Shown here: one piece after another, positions 42,316 to 53,477 of the stretch
How positions within the stretch are numbered: position 1 is the stretch's first letter
How the letters are laid out: each line of letters starts with the position of its first letter
Origin: Brachypterus glaber
Lineage: Eukaryota > Arthropoda > Insecta > Coleoptera > Kateretidae
NCBI GenBank assembly: GCA_958510825.1
Contig: OY294044.1
Location: 74,570,895 to 74,634,894 of the forward strand
Direction: 5' to 3'
Length of the DNA: 64,000 bases
The notes under the pieces: model-generated
The model's input: the letters and a program-made list of their open reading frames with translations, nothing else
What the model was told of the DNA's origin: nothing
The model's database searches: none
Position numbers and translations under genes: made by a program

Positions 42316-42353
42316 TTTGAAGAAGTTGAAATAAAGCCAACGAAACGTCGGCA
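42316..42353 (+). ncRNA. Hammerhead-like motif, second instance
   Basis: TTTGAAGAAGTTGAAATAAA then GCCAACGAAACGTCGGC: a GAAGAA box, stem GTTG/CAAC, then GAAACGTC. Same order as at 17978-18018. CGAAACGT after a short hairpin is characteristic of Penelope-type terminal repeats. Canonical CTGATGA is not present, so it is probably a decayed terminal-repeat piece. Confidence 0.3.
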
Positions 42354-42499
42354 GTTTTAGTAAAAAAACGTTTTTAATATTAATAACCCTAATCCAGCCA
42401 TCTACTATCTACTAAAAACTTAACTATGACTTGCTGACATGACTGAACAATGGACGTAAGATAGTTGAATGGATCGTACGAAATAGTAATTTTGCTTAA

Positions 42500-42660
42500 C
42501 CAATTAAAAATTTTCAAAATTTCGGTAAGACTTGTAATCGTGCAAAAATTTTCAATTTTTTTTGCGTATTTTTGCGTTTTATGTCGATATAAATCAATGT
42601 CAAGAAAAAAAAAAAAAAATTGTCGGTCGATCGGTTAGTCGATCGGTCGATGATTCGATC
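42500..42660 (-). repeat. Family Y 3' end, inverted
   Basis: TGCAAAAATTTTCAATTTTT, TTTTATGTCGATATAAATCA, GGTCGATCGGTTAGTCGATC: the reverse of the family Y end (compare 44300-44420). Directly after it a forward family Y head starts, so the two copies are joined head to head. Confidence 0.6.
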
Positions 42661-42667
42661 CAAATCG

Positions 42668-42950
42668 ATCCCAAAAATACACTGCCCAGTAAAAGAGCTT
42701 TCCCATTTCGTAAAATGGATTTTTTTATTATCAGATTCACTTTCAGCAACCATAAAAACTTTAATATACCAATTTTCATGAAAACTACCCTCTACCCCTT
42801 GGGGGTGAAGTTAGAATTTTGTTATAATCAGATTCCCTTTCAACAACCTCAATATAACAATTTTCACAAAAACTACCCCTCACCCCTCAGGGGGTGGATT
42901 TAGAATATTTTTATTATCAGATTCAATTTCAGCAACCTTAAAAACCTCTA
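42668..42950 (+). repeat. Family Y head and three units, interrupted
   Basis: CACTGCCCAGTAAAAGAGCT, then units at ~42727, 42830 and 42915 with CCCCTTGGGGGTG and CCCCTCAGGGGGTGG hairpins. The last unit stops at AAACCTCTA|TA, where the fold-back 42953-44120 is inserted, and resumes at 44121 with TATAGCAATTTTAAT. Confidence 0.7.
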
Positions 42951-42952
42951 TA

Positions 42953-44120
42953 CAGGGTGTATTTGAAATAGCGTAGGAAATTTTAACAGGTGATTCTACT
43001 TGATAAAATATGACAAAAAGTTTGTATAAACATATGTCTAAAAATGCGTCATAAGGGAGCTACGCCCCTTTGAAATTGGCTAAAAGAATCGGTTTTTATT
43101 TAATAACTCAGGAACCCTTTGAGATATATTAACGAGGTTTTGCACGTGAATTAATCCTAATAAGGCCCATCTTTGTATGTCATTTTCACGTACTTATTTA
43201 AACCAGGGGTCTGCGAAACGGGGGGGCCTTATCAGTTTTTTGTCCAAAACTTTTTCTGTGTAACTTTTTTGCAATTTTATTTTTGAAATCTGATTCCTCA
43301 GGTCAAAATACATAAAAAAGGTACTCTTGTTGTAATACTGTAAGATTAACCGTTTTCGAGAAAAGTTCATTTGAAGGTGAAATTTCACGGTTCGAGGACA
43401 AAAATACTAAAATGTCGAAAACCAAAATTTTAATGATGCAATGTTATTCTACATCAAAAACTAAGAAAACAGTTTCCATACATGTAGGTCGAAAAAACGC
43501 TTTTAAAGCTACCATATCCCTTTAAAAATGGTGCATATTTAGGAGACCATAGCTCCATTAGAATTGATTTTTGGAAGTACCTGTAAATGAGGTTTTTTTC
43601 TTAGTTTTTAATGTACATTCGCCCTGCATCATTTAAATTTTGGTTTTCAACATTTTAGTATTTAATTTTTCGTCCTCGAACCGTGGAATTTCACCTTCAA
43701 ATGAATTTTTCTCGAAAACGGTTAATCTTAGAGTATTACAACAAGAGTACCTTTTTTATGTATTTTGACCTGAGAAATCATATTTTAAAAATAAAATTGC
43801 AAAAAAGTTACACAGAAAAAAGTTTGGGACAAAAAACTGATAAGCCCCCCCCCGTTTCGCACACCCCTGGTTGAAATAAGTACATGAAAATAACACATAA
43901 AAACGGGCCTTGGTAGGATTAGTTGACGTGCAAAACCTCGTTGATATATCTCAAAGGGTTCCTGAGTTATTAAATAAAAACCGATTTTTTTAGCCACTTT
44001 CAAAGGGGCGTAGCTCCCTTATGACGCATTTTTAGACATATGTTTATAGGAACTTTTTGTCATATTTTATGATTGAGAATCATCTGTTAAAATTTGCGAC
44101 GCTATTTCAAATACACAGTG
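42953..44120. mobile_element. 1.17-kb fold-back element nested in family Y
   Basis: Ends CAGGGTGTATTTGAAATAGC (42953) and the inverse of CACTGTGTATTTGAAATAGC (44120), TA on both sides. The arms are complementary over most of their length: CATATGTCTAAAAATGCGTC, GGGAGCTACGCCCCTTTGAA, AACTCAGGAACCCTTTGAGA, AATTTCACGGTTCGAGGACA all recur inverted. The centre (43480-43600) is not palindromic. The uninterrupted site CCCCTATATAGCAATTTT exists in another family Y copy (41022-41039), proving a TA insertion. Frames within it are palindrome artefacts. Confidence 0.88.
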
Positions 44121-44470
44121 TATAGCAATTTTAATATTTTTCTAAAAAAATGTATTTTTTCTAATTTGCCCCCCTTGCCGCACGCCAATGTTCACCAAAA
44201 ACAATCCCCAGCGAGAACTTTTGGTAACATACCTGTATGCCAAAATTCAAGTCTCTAGCTTAAAGCATTCTTAAGTTATCGTGCTTACAAGATTTCCCGG
44301 ACAGACCGATCGACCGAAAATTTTTTTTTTGCTTGAAATTGATTTATATCGACATAAAACGTCATAAAACGCAAAAATTCGCAAAAAAAAAAATTGAAAA
44401 TTTTTGCACGAATACAAGGCTTTCCGAAATTTTGAAAATTTTCAAATAGGGAAAGCAAAATATATTGATA
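44121..44470 (+). repeat. Family Y 3' part (continuation after the nested element)
   Basis: TAGCAATTTTAATATTTTTC, TTGCCGCACGCCAATGTTCA, CGAGAACTTTTGGTAACATA, CCCGGACAGACCGATCGACC, ACATAAAACGTCATAAAACG and the end AAATAGGGAAAGCAAAATAT. Repeated at 45687-46030 by the tandem duplication. Confidence 0.65.
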
Positions 44471-44504
44471 AATTAATAGTAAAAAATATAATTTATTTAA
44501 CAAG

Positions 44505-44586
44505 TAAGCGCCAAGCAGACACCGGTGTCTTACCTGGCCCTGTAAAGAGCATATGATGCAGACACTGGTGTCTGTTGTGGCGCTTA
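44505..44586. repeat. 82-bp palindrome with GACACCGGTGTC
   Basis: TAAGCGCCAAGCAGACACCG ... CTGTTGTGGCGCTTA. Within each arm there is a further 12-bp dyad: GACACCGGTGTC (44518-44529) and GACACTGGTGTC (44561-44572). Identical copy at 46070-46151. Confidence 0.75.
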
Positions 44587-44850
44587 ACGTCTTAAGCAAA
44601 AATAAAATTTATTACATTTAATTATTTATTATGAGAAAGCCGCGTGCTTTCAATCAAATTTCCTAAATTTAACTGTCATTTCTGTAATTTTTAAAACTCT
44701 TGAAATTCTAGTTTCGGTAAGAGTTGCTTATTTTCATTTAAAAAATTTAGAGAAGGATTTAAAAAAAAAGGTTACCAAACACACTACGCTGAAAATAAGT
44801 TTAACCCAAAAGTTCTTGCACTCGGGGTTTTGTTTTATATTTTATTTCTT

Positions 44851-46458
44851 TGATTCCTCAGGTCAAAATACATAAAAAAGGTACTCTTGTTGTAATACTG
44901 TAAGATTAACCGTTTTCGAGAAAAGTTCATTTGAAGGTGAAATTTCACGGTTCGAGGACAAAAAATTAAATACTAAAATGTCGAAAACCAAAATTTTAAT
45001 GATGCAATGTTATTCTACATCAAAAACTAAGAAAAAAGTTTCCATACATGTAGGTCGAAAAAACGCTTTTAAAGCTACCATATCCCTTTAAAAATGGTGC
45101 ATATTTAGGAGACCATAGCTCCATTAGAATTGATTTTTGGAAGTACCTGTAAATGAGGTTTTTTTCTTAGTTTTTAATGTACATTCGCCCTGCATCATTA
45201 AAATTTTGGTTTTCAACATTTTAGTATTTAATTTTTCGTCCTCGAACCGTGGAATTTCACCTTCAAATGAATTTTTCTCGAAAACGGTTAATCTTAGAGT
45301 ATTACAACAAGAGTACCTTTTTTATGTATTTTGACCTGAAAAATCATATTTTAAAAATAAAATTGCAAAAAAGTTACACAGAAAAAAGTTTGGGACAAAA
45401 AACTGATAAGCCCCCCCCCGTTTCGCACACCCCTGGTTGAAATAAGTACATGAAAATAACACATAAAAACGGGCCTTGGTAGGATTAGTTGACGTGCAAA
45501 ACCTCGTTGATATATCTCAAAGGGTTCCTGAGTTATTAAATAAAAACCGATTTTTTTAGCCACTTTCAAAGGGGCGTAGCTCCCTTATGACGCATTTTTA
45601 GACATATGTTTATAGGAACTTTTTGTCATATTTTATGATTGAGAATCATCTGTTAAAATTTGCGACGCTATTTCAAATACACAGTGTATAGCAATTTTAA
45701 TATTTTTCTAAAAAAATGTATTTTTTCTAATTTGCCCCCCTTGCCGCACGCCAATGTTCACCAAAAACAATCCCCAGCGAGAACTTTTGGTAACATACCT
45801 GTATGCCAAAATTCAAGTCTCTAGCTTAAAGCATTCTTAAGTTATCGTGCTTACAAGATTTCCCGGACAGACCGATCGACCGAAAATTTTTTTTTTGCTT
45901 GAAATTGATTTATATCGACATAAAACGTCATAAAACGCAAAAATTCGCAAAAAAAAAATTGAAAATTTTTGCACGAATACAAGGCTTTCCGAAATTTTGA
46001 AAATTTTCAAATAGGGAAAGCAAAATATATTGATAAATTAATAGTAAAAAATATAATTTATTTAACAAGTAAGCGCCAAGCAGACACCGGTGTCTTACCT
46101 GGCCCTGTAAAGAGCATATGATGCAGACACTGGTGTCTGTTGTGGCGCTTAACGTCTTAAGCAAAAATAAAATTTATTACATTTAATTATTTATTATGAG
46201 AAAGCCGCGTGCTTTCAATCAAATTTCCTAAATTTAACTGTATTTTAGGTACAAATTAAAAAACAATTATAAAAAGAATCATTTCTGTAATTTTTAAAAC
46301 TCTTGAAATTCTAGTTTCGGTAAGAGTTGCTTATTTTCATTTAAAAAATTTAGAGAAGGATTTAAAAAAAAAGGTTACCAAACACACTACGCTGAAAATA
46401 AGTTTAACCCAAAAGTTCTTGCACTCGGGGTTTTGTTTTATATTTTATTTCTTTGATG
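44851..46458 (+). repeat. 1.56-kb tandem duplication, copy B
   Basis: Repeats 43291-44850 with a 7-base difference near 44967 (AAAAAATTAAATAC versus AAAAATAC) and a ~44-base extra segment at 46241-46285 (TATTTTAGGTACAAATTAAA...). The rest is nearly identical. Copy B leaves the repeat at TTTGATGATTGC. Confidence 0.88.
46070..46151. repeat. 82-bp palindrome, duplicate
   Basis: Same sequence as 44505-44586, carried by the tandem duplication. Confidence 0.75.
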
Positions 46459-46975
46459 ATTGCTTATCATTTTAATACCAAAACAAAAATCGTAGGGTAC
46501 TCACTTTTTTATATAACTTGATTTTTAATATTTTTTTAAATTTATTTATATTTCCTTAAATTTTTGGTGCAAATCTTATTTAAAACAAAATATTTTGGAT
46601 AAAATATACAACAAAATTTTAGTTTTTAGTCCCATAAATAACAAAATCATACGCATGTAAGTCATATATTGTAACACTGTAGAAGCAACCAAAAGCAATT
46701 AAGAAAAAGTAAAATTTTGTGCCACTAAAAATGTTACTTTTAATAGGCTATAACTCCTTTAATATTAAATTTAGGTGTTTTGGTAAACAATAATTTTTTG
46801 CTTAGTTTAAAGTGAAAAATCGCCCTGCAGCATTAAAATCTTATTGGTGCTTTTTTTGTCCCCCTTCAATATGTCCATATTCGAAGGGCCGCCGCTCCTT
46901 TAGGGCTCATTTCCGGACCAACCTTTATAGAAACTATTTTTTATATTTTATTTTTATTTCTGAATAACCCTGTAT
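46459..46975. mobile_element. Half of a fold-back element ending AATAACCCTG|TA
   Basis: The segment 46740-46975 contains GGCTATAACTCCTTTAATAT, ATCGCCCTGCAGCATTAAAA and GGGCCGCCGCTCCTTTAGGG, and ends TGAATAACCCTG|TA (46960-46973). The complementary arm is absent. The AACCCTG|TA terminus recurs at 63205-63215. The CGCCCTGCA.CATTAAAA block resembles the centre of the 42953 fold-back. Confidence 0.45.
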
Positions 46976-47269
46976 ATTATTATATTTTAAATTCATAAAA
47001 TATAAAACATTTTATCTAAAAAAATAAAAATAAATATTTTATAGTTTTATGGATTTAAGAAAAATATTATAATTGGTGTAAAAATTGGATATGGGTCAAA
47101 TTTTTTAATACCATACCACCTTCACATGTCAATCTCACCGATTTTCGTCAAATTTGGTACACAAGTTCACTAATGCATTATAACAACAAATGTAAAGTGA
47201 AAAAGCTTAAAAAAATTTTTTCGCCGATTTATGGATAAAACAAGTTTTTGTTGTTTTTCATAAATAATA

Positions 47270-48660
47270 AAATTTGTAAAATGCAACTTTTTCAAAACTC
47301 TTTTATAAAATGTTTATTTTTTGTCAAAAATTGCTCAAAATTTGTAATATTTCTAACACGTAAATGCTTTATAAAGGGAAATGCGCAAATTAAAAAAAAA
47401 TCACATTTTGCTCTTCCTCTTCTTCTTTAAATATAAAATTTTCTCGATTTTTAGGGTCGCATTCAATCCAAATTTTGAAAGGGGGCACCTAATTTTTTCG
47501 AGATGTCAAATAAGGCAAACGGGAGCTCAAACATACCTCTATCGGTGATATAAAATTTGTTCTGGTATTTTGAGATCTAAACCCTCTACAAGCCCCTTAA
47601 AAATGGCTAAAAATAGTAAAATAATAAAATTTGTGGAATGCAACTCTTTTAATATTTTGTTATAAACTGTTTATTTTTTGTGAAAAATTGCTCAAAATTT
47701 GTTATATTACTAACACTTAAATGCTTTTTAAAGAAAAAAGTCCAAATTAAAATATATATATGTTGCTCTTCTTCTTCTTCTTTAAATATAATTTTTCCTA
47801 GCTTTTCAGGGTCGCATTCAATCAAAATTTTGAAAGGGGGCCCCTAATTTTTTTGACATGTCAAATAAAGCAAACGAGAGCCCAAACATACCTCTATCGG
47901 TGATATAAAATTTGTTCTGGTATTTTGAGATCTAAACCCTCTACGAGCCCCTTAAAAATGGCTAAAAATAGTAAAATAATAAAATTTGTGAAATTCAACT
48001 CTTTTAATATTTTGTTATAAAATGTTTATTTTTAGTTAAAAATTTCTCAAAATTTTTGATATTACCAACACGTAAATGCTTTATAAAGAAAAATGCACAA
48101 ATTAAAAATAAAATACATTTGGCTCTTCTTCTTCTTCCTTAAATATTAATTTTTCTCGCATTTCAAGGACTCATTCAATCCAAATTTTGCAAGGGGCCCC
48201 TTATTTTTTTGAGATTTTCAAAGGGGCAAACTAGAATCCAAACATACCTCTATCGATTACATAAAATTTGTTCTGGTTGTTTAAGATCTAAACCATCTAC
48301 GAGCCTCTTAAAAATAGCTAAAAAATGGTAAAATAATAAAACTTGTGAAATGCAACTTTTTCAATATTTTGTAATAAAATGTTTATTTTTGGTAAAAATT
48401 TCTCAAAATTTTTGATGTTACCAACCCGTAAATACTTTATAAAGAAAAATGCGCAAATTAAAAAAAATACATTTGGCTCTTCTTCTCCATTATGATTTAT
48501 CCAAATGTTGAAAGAGGACCAATATTTTTTTTGAGATGTAAAATAAGGCAAATGAGAGCCTAAACATACATCTAACGATGATATAATTTTTGTTTGTTGT
48601 TTTTTAAGATCTAAACCCTCTACCAGCCATTGAAAAATAGCTGAAAAATGGTAAAATTTA
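47270..48660 (+). repeat. ~356-bp tandem units, left arm (four)
   Basis: Each unit: AATTTGTGAAATGCAACTCT, CTCAAAATTTGTTATATTAC, GCTCTTCTTCTTCTTCTTTA, GGGTCGCATTCAATCCAAAT, TTTGAAAGGGGGCCCCTAAT, CATACCTCTATCGGTGATAT, GATCTAAACCCTCTACGAGC. Unit 4 has a deletion around 48480-48500. Divergence rises from unit 1 to unit 4. Confidence 0.8.
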
Positions 48661-50024
48661 AAAATAAGCGCCTAAGGGTATTTTACCTATTCAAGAGATA
48701 TTTTCAATATACCTTTATATTTACAATAATTACAAAATAATGTAACGATGGGCTTTTTAGCACTTTTAAAAATCATTTAATTTATTTTGGATATATTTTA
48801 TTCATGGGACCAACTAATCCTTGGAATAAAACTGCAACTGCAACATATAAAAAATCACTTTTTAATATATATTAGTCATGAATTTTTTTTGACCACTAGA
48901 CCTCAAATATAGTTTGCAAATGACTTTAAATAATACCTAGACATCTACCAAAAATAAAGTCTCTAGGTTAATTCATTCAAAATTTACCAATAAATGTTTT
49001 AAATATTTTTGAAATATTTTTGGAACGATTTGATCTAGAGACTTTATTTTTCGTAGACGTTTAAGCAGTACAAAAAGTAATTTGCATAATGAACTTAAAG
49101 TCTGGTCAAACCATTCGAAAGTTATTAAGAAAAATATAAAAAGTGGTAGTTTTACCCAGCTTTGATTAACTTTGATTTTTACAAAAATAAAACTAGATCT
49201 TCTCCTGCATGTGAAAAAAAAATAAAAAAAAAGTTTATCGAGATAAAGTGCTAACATACATACAGACATACCGACAGACGATGTTTTTGCAGATTTCGAA
49301 TCAAAATGTTCTAAAACGTCGAGAAAAGAGAAAAAACATGATCAACAATATTTACCCAACAAGCACGAATTTAACACTATTTTGGATATGCCAATGCCAT
49401 ATGATGCCATATACAAGGAATTCACACCTTTATAAAGCAATATTTTCGGTATAAATGTTTACTGAGCAAACTTTGCTCCCATGTTAGTCGTTTTCGAGAT
49501 GTATTTCGATATACAGTCCATTAATTCATAAAATTCAAGAAAACGAGCCTATTTTTAAAAGGTTATTTCTCCAAAACTGTTAAAGGTGCGACCCAGCAGT
49601 TTTGTTCAGGGAACTAAGAACTACAACATACAAAAATTTCAGCCAAATCCGCTGAAAGGTACTTTCCTTAGTAAATGTCTAGATAAATGTGCACATTTTG
49701 TAAATTAATTAAATTATTTTTTTCTAGTAGGCGGCATTGACTTTGATAGTTCTATATAGCTTATCTGAATTTGCCGATTAAGCCATATTTTTTTGCGACA
49801 AAAGGGGCGGATATGCATAAATGTATGATCCATAAACATATGTGCATATACGCCAGTTTCATTGAAAATGTGTGAAATAACTTAAAGATTCCCTAAAAGT
49901 ATGCCACAATTTATGAACTAAGCCTAAATTCTTAAAATATATAAAAAATTAATTTTTACATGTTACAATATTTAATTTTTTTCCAAGTGTAGTATGGTGC
50001 CATGAACAAAATATATCAAAGATA
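48661..50024. other. Centre of the giant fold-back
   Basis: The palindrome continues to about 48780/50025 (ATGTAACGATGGGC / ATCCTATCGTTACAT). Between them the sequence is mostly unique. It holds a smaller palindrome (48885-49105) and, at 49235-49280, ACATACATACAGACATACCG, then ACAGACG. No coding capacity. Confidence 0.55.
48885..49105. repeat. Inner palindrome
   Basis: GACCACTAGACCTCAAATAT, TTTGCAAATGACTTT and ATAAAGTCTCTAGG in the left half match, inverted, CTAGAGACTTTATTTTTCGT, AAAGTAATTTGCATAATG and AAAGTCTGGTCAAAC in the right half; centre near 48995. It is a fold-back within the fold-back. Confidence 0.65.
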
Positions 50025-50099
50025 AATGCTTTTCAAAAGGGATCCTATCGTTACATTATTTTGTACTTAATGTAAATATAAAGGTACATATATTGAAAA

Positions 50100-51175
50100 T
50101 AGCTCTTGAATAGGTAAAATGCGCTTATTTTTAAATTTTACCATTTTTTAGCTATTTTTCAAGGGATGGTAGGGGGTTTAGATCTCAGAAAATCAAAACA
50201 AATTTTATATCAGCGATAAAGGTATGTTTGGGCTCTTGTTTGCTCATTGTGATATCCCAAAAAAAAATAGGGGTCCTCCCCCTTTCAAAATTTGGATTAA
50301 ATGCGACCTTGAAATGCGAAAAATATTTTTTAAGGATGAAGAAAAAGAGCCAAATGTATTTTTTTTTAATTTGCACTTTTACATGTTATTAGTATAACAC
50401 TTATTATATTATATTATAACATTTTATATCAAGATATTAAAAGAGTGGCATTTTACAATTTTTTTTATTTTACCATTTTTAACAATTTTTAAGGGGCTCG
50501 TAGAGGGTTTAGATCTCAGCATACCAGAACAAATTTTATATCACCGTTAGAGGTATGTTTGGGCTCCCGTTTGCCTTATTTGACATCCCAAAAAAATTAG
50601 GGGCCCCTTTTCAAAGTTTGAATTGAATGCGATCCTGAAAAGCAAGAAAAATTTATATTTAAAGAAGAAGAAGAAGATCAAAATGTATTTTTTTATATTT
50701 GCGCATTTTCCTTTATAAAGCATTTAAGTGTTAGTAATATCACAAATTTTGAGCAATTTTTAACAAAAAATAACATTTTATAACAAAATATTAAAAGAGT
50801 GGCATTTTACAGTTTTTTTTATTTTACCATTTTTAGCCATTTTTAAGGGGCTCGTAAACGGTTTAGATCTCAAAATACCAGAACAAATTTTATATCACCG
50901 ATAAAGGTATGTTTGGGCTCCCGTTTGCCTTATTTGACATCCCAAAAAAATTAGGGGCCCCCTTTCAAAATTTGGATTGAATGCGACCCTAAAAAGCGAG
51001 AAAATTTTATATTTAAAGAAGAAGAGGAAGAGTAAAATGTGATTTTTTTTTTAATTTGCGCATTTCCCTTTATAAAGCATTTACGTGTTAGAAATATTAC
51101 AAATTTTGAGCAATTTTTGACAAAAAATAAATATTTTATAAAAGAGTTTTGAAAAAGTTGCATTTTACAAATTTT
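50100..51175 (-). repeat. ~356-bp tandem units, right arm (three)
   Basis: Inverted copies of the left-arm unit, beginning at about 51170, 50812 and 50458 (spacing 358 and 354). The outermost right unit resembles the outermost left unit best (shared GGGAAATGCGCAAATTAAAA and GAAGAGGAAGAG forms), as expected if the arms arose by duplication of the whole array. Confidence 0.75.
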
Positions 51176-51639
51176 ATTATTTATGAAAAACAACAAAAAC
51201 TTGTTTTGTCCATAAATCGGCGAAAAATATTTTTTAAGCTTTTTTACTTTACATTTGTTGTTATAATGCATTAGTGAACTTGTGTACCAAATTTGACGAA
51301 AATCGGTCAGATTGACATGTGAAGGTGGTATGGTATTAACAAATTTGACCCATATACTATCAGAAAAAAATCATTTCATTTTAAAACTTTACATTTCCAC
51401 ATCTTTTGATAGCTTTAGGTGAGTCACCGGTGAATATTTTTGTAGGTGCACCTTGTATGTTATTATTATTATAATAATTTATTTCCGCCTACCAAAATAA
51501 TTTTTTTTGCGTACAAAATATTAGTTATAAACTTTAAAATAAATTATTTAAACCAATATTATTTATTTTTACTTTCCCAAAGGAAACTCTTGCGTCAGTA
51601 AGAAAAATTGTATTGTTTTTTTTACGTTTTTTGACGTTT

Positions 51640-51850
51640 TATATAAAAAAATATATTTCCTTAAAAAACAATCTGTCCATCTGTCTGTCCGGCAATTTTG
51701 TGACCACGATAACTTAAGAACAGTTTGAGCTATAGACTTAAAATTTGAACCATAGACTGATTACTCGACGTTCTAGGCTGGGATTGTTTTTGTAAAAATC
51801 GTGGTGGGTTAAGGAGGCAAAATGAGGTAAAAACTATTTTTTTTAACATT
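51640..51850 (-). repeat. Family Y-like 3' part, inverted
   Basis: CTGTCCATCTGTCTGTCCGG, GACCACGATAACTTAAGAAC, GGCTGGGATTGTTTTTGTAA: the inverted order of the family Y end (CCCGGACAGA, ATCGTGCTTACAAG, AACAATCCC...). The CGAC tract is replaced by an (CTGT/CCGT) run. Confidence 0.5.
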
Positions 51851-53099
51851 TTTTTTTTTCACTTTAATTTTTCTCATTTTTTTTTTCATTTTTCAAAAAA
51901 AGAAGTAGTTTTTGATCAAAAAAATTTTAAAACTTTTTTTGATAACTTTTTTTATTATTTTTTTAATGAACCGCCCTGTTGGCAGCAATATTTTCTGTAG
52001 GTGGACTTATGATGTTTTTATTAAAAACTTTTTAAGATAAACAATTTAATTGGAAAAAAAAATTAATTGGAACATGCTATTTTCATTATAAGAACCATGT
52101 TCTTATTTTATAAAATCATTAAAATTATATATTAAATTATAATAATATTATAACTAATAGTAATTAACTATATTCAGTTCAAGCAAACTTTTTTGTGTGT
52201 AGTATACTACTAGAATTATAGTTACTAGTTACTATAGTTACTATAGTTACTATTTACTATAGTAACATTCAATTTGGATAAGAAAAAATTCTGGTACGCC
52301 CTTAAAAATATTTTAGATAAACTTTGTTAAGTTAAAAATGTTTAATATCATTTACTTTGTTTTAGCCAGGTACGTTAAATAGTTGTAATTTATTTCTAAC
52401 AAAAATTAATACGAAGTTACCTTAAAATTTAACTAAAACAATTTTATGCAAAAACTTGATTAATGAAGGACTAAATTTTACAATTTAGGTTTTCATTAAA
52501 AAGTTTTAAAATTTAATATAATGAAATATTTTACATATATTTAAAAAAACAAAATAAGCTAGGTTAAGTTAGTATGGTTTTTATAACATTTTTTGCTGTG
52601 CCTTAATTATAGATAAAAAATCTACGCTTTCTGAAAACTAAGTTTAAAAGTTAACTCTAATTAGAGATTTCAAATTTAACATTTTAACAATTTCTGCAAG
52701 AACAAATATAAACAATCCCCTACGAATTCGATTATATAATATTGACAGTAAATGGTATATTGCATTTACCCAAATACTTTAAAAAAAATAATTTTCAAAA
52801 AAAAATTAAAAAAAATAAAAAATTTCATTTTTTTTAGTTTTCTCTTTGCGAAAAACAAAACAATAAAAAATATTGAAAATGATTTTTTTATTTTTTTTTT
52901 CAAGTTTAACCCCATATAACTTTTTTGTTTTTGTTTTACTTTAAAATTGCTAGAATTGAGTCTTATAATAAAAGTAATTTTTTCTGACAAATGTTACGTT
53001 TATCGGATTTTTTATCAGCTTTTTTAGATTTTTTTAAAAGTTTAACATAACTTTTTTGTTTCTGGGGGGATTACTTTCAAAAATAAAATAGGGATCTTG
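51851..53099. other. Intergenic, A+T-rich; one TAGTTAC microsatellite
   Basis: No gene. ATAGTTACTATAGTTACTAT at 52230 is part of a ~60-base (TAGTTAC)n-like run (52203-52266). Confidence 0.4.
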
Positions 53100-53215
53100 C
53101 TTTCGCGGAAATAATTTTTCCTGACAATTTCAAGTCGACAGGATTATTCGTTCTTGAGTTATCGTAAAAAGTCCAAATATCGTGACATCGGACAGACGGA
53201 CATTTGGTTATTTTT
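53100..53215 (+). repeat. Family Y-like end fragment, forward
   Basis: TTGAGTTATCGTAAAAAGTC, GACATCGGACAGACGGACAT. Same block order as CTTAAGTTATCG...CCCGGACAGACCGAC in family Y, more diverged. Confidence 0.4.
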
Positions 53216-53428
53216 TCATTAAACAAATTTATATCCAAGAATTTTTTGTCTATGGCAACTTTTGATTTTTTTTTGAAAATTCGAAACTACCGTATAATAA
53301 ATATTTTTCTCACTAATACCTAGGTATATTGACATTACTTAATCAAAAAGCCGACAGTACTAGAAAGTACTATATCAAGCACACTTAGCAGTGATGGATG
53401 AAATTAATAGAAGTGTCCGACACTTACA

Positions 53429-53477
53429 TTAAGAATATTAGTCTTGTGTCACCTAGACACAAGACTACTATTCTTAA
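53429..53477. repeat. 22-bp hairpin
   Basis: Arms 53429-53450 and 53456-53477 (TAGTCTTGTGTC / GACACAAGACTA core) are complementary over 22 bases with one mismatch and a 5-base loop. Confidence 0.75.

Larger units (their letters stand above)
43291..44850 (+). repeat. 1.56-kb tandem duplication, copy A
   Basis: Covers most of the fold-back's right part, the family Y 3' part (44121-44470) and unassigned DNA to 44850. Repeats in copy B with very few substitutions. Both ends lie in a TGAT word (GAAATC|TGATTCC at 43291; TTTCTT|TGATTCC at 44851), so microhomology may have mediated the event. Confidence 0.88.
47088..51455. mobile_element. Giant fold-back (>4.3 kb) with arms made of ~356-bp tandem units
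   Basis: Left arm 47088-48780 and right arm 50025-51353 are inverted copies. Outer parts: ATATGGGTCAAAT, CATACCACCTTCACATGTCA, TAATGCATTATAACAACAAA in the left arm and complements in the right arm (51235-51353). The arms then consist of units of 354-358 bp, four on the left (~47270, 47629, 47983, 48340) and three on the right (51170, 50812, 50458). The right terminus is GGTGCACCTTG|TA (51455); the left terminus is missing or degraded. No transposase frame. Foldback/Galileo elements of flies have comparable repeat-built arms, but no homology is claimed. Confidence 0.75.

Noticed and set aside
43683..46164. Paired conserved ORFs (63, 72 and ~100 aa) seen twice, suggesting a duplicated gene pair
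   Set aside because: They lie in the palindromic arms of a fold-back element and in family Y, and their conservation is explained by the recent tandem duplication.
52766..52990. Lys/Phe-rich 74-aa frame
   Set aside because: Composed of A and T homopolymers; no protein-like pattern.
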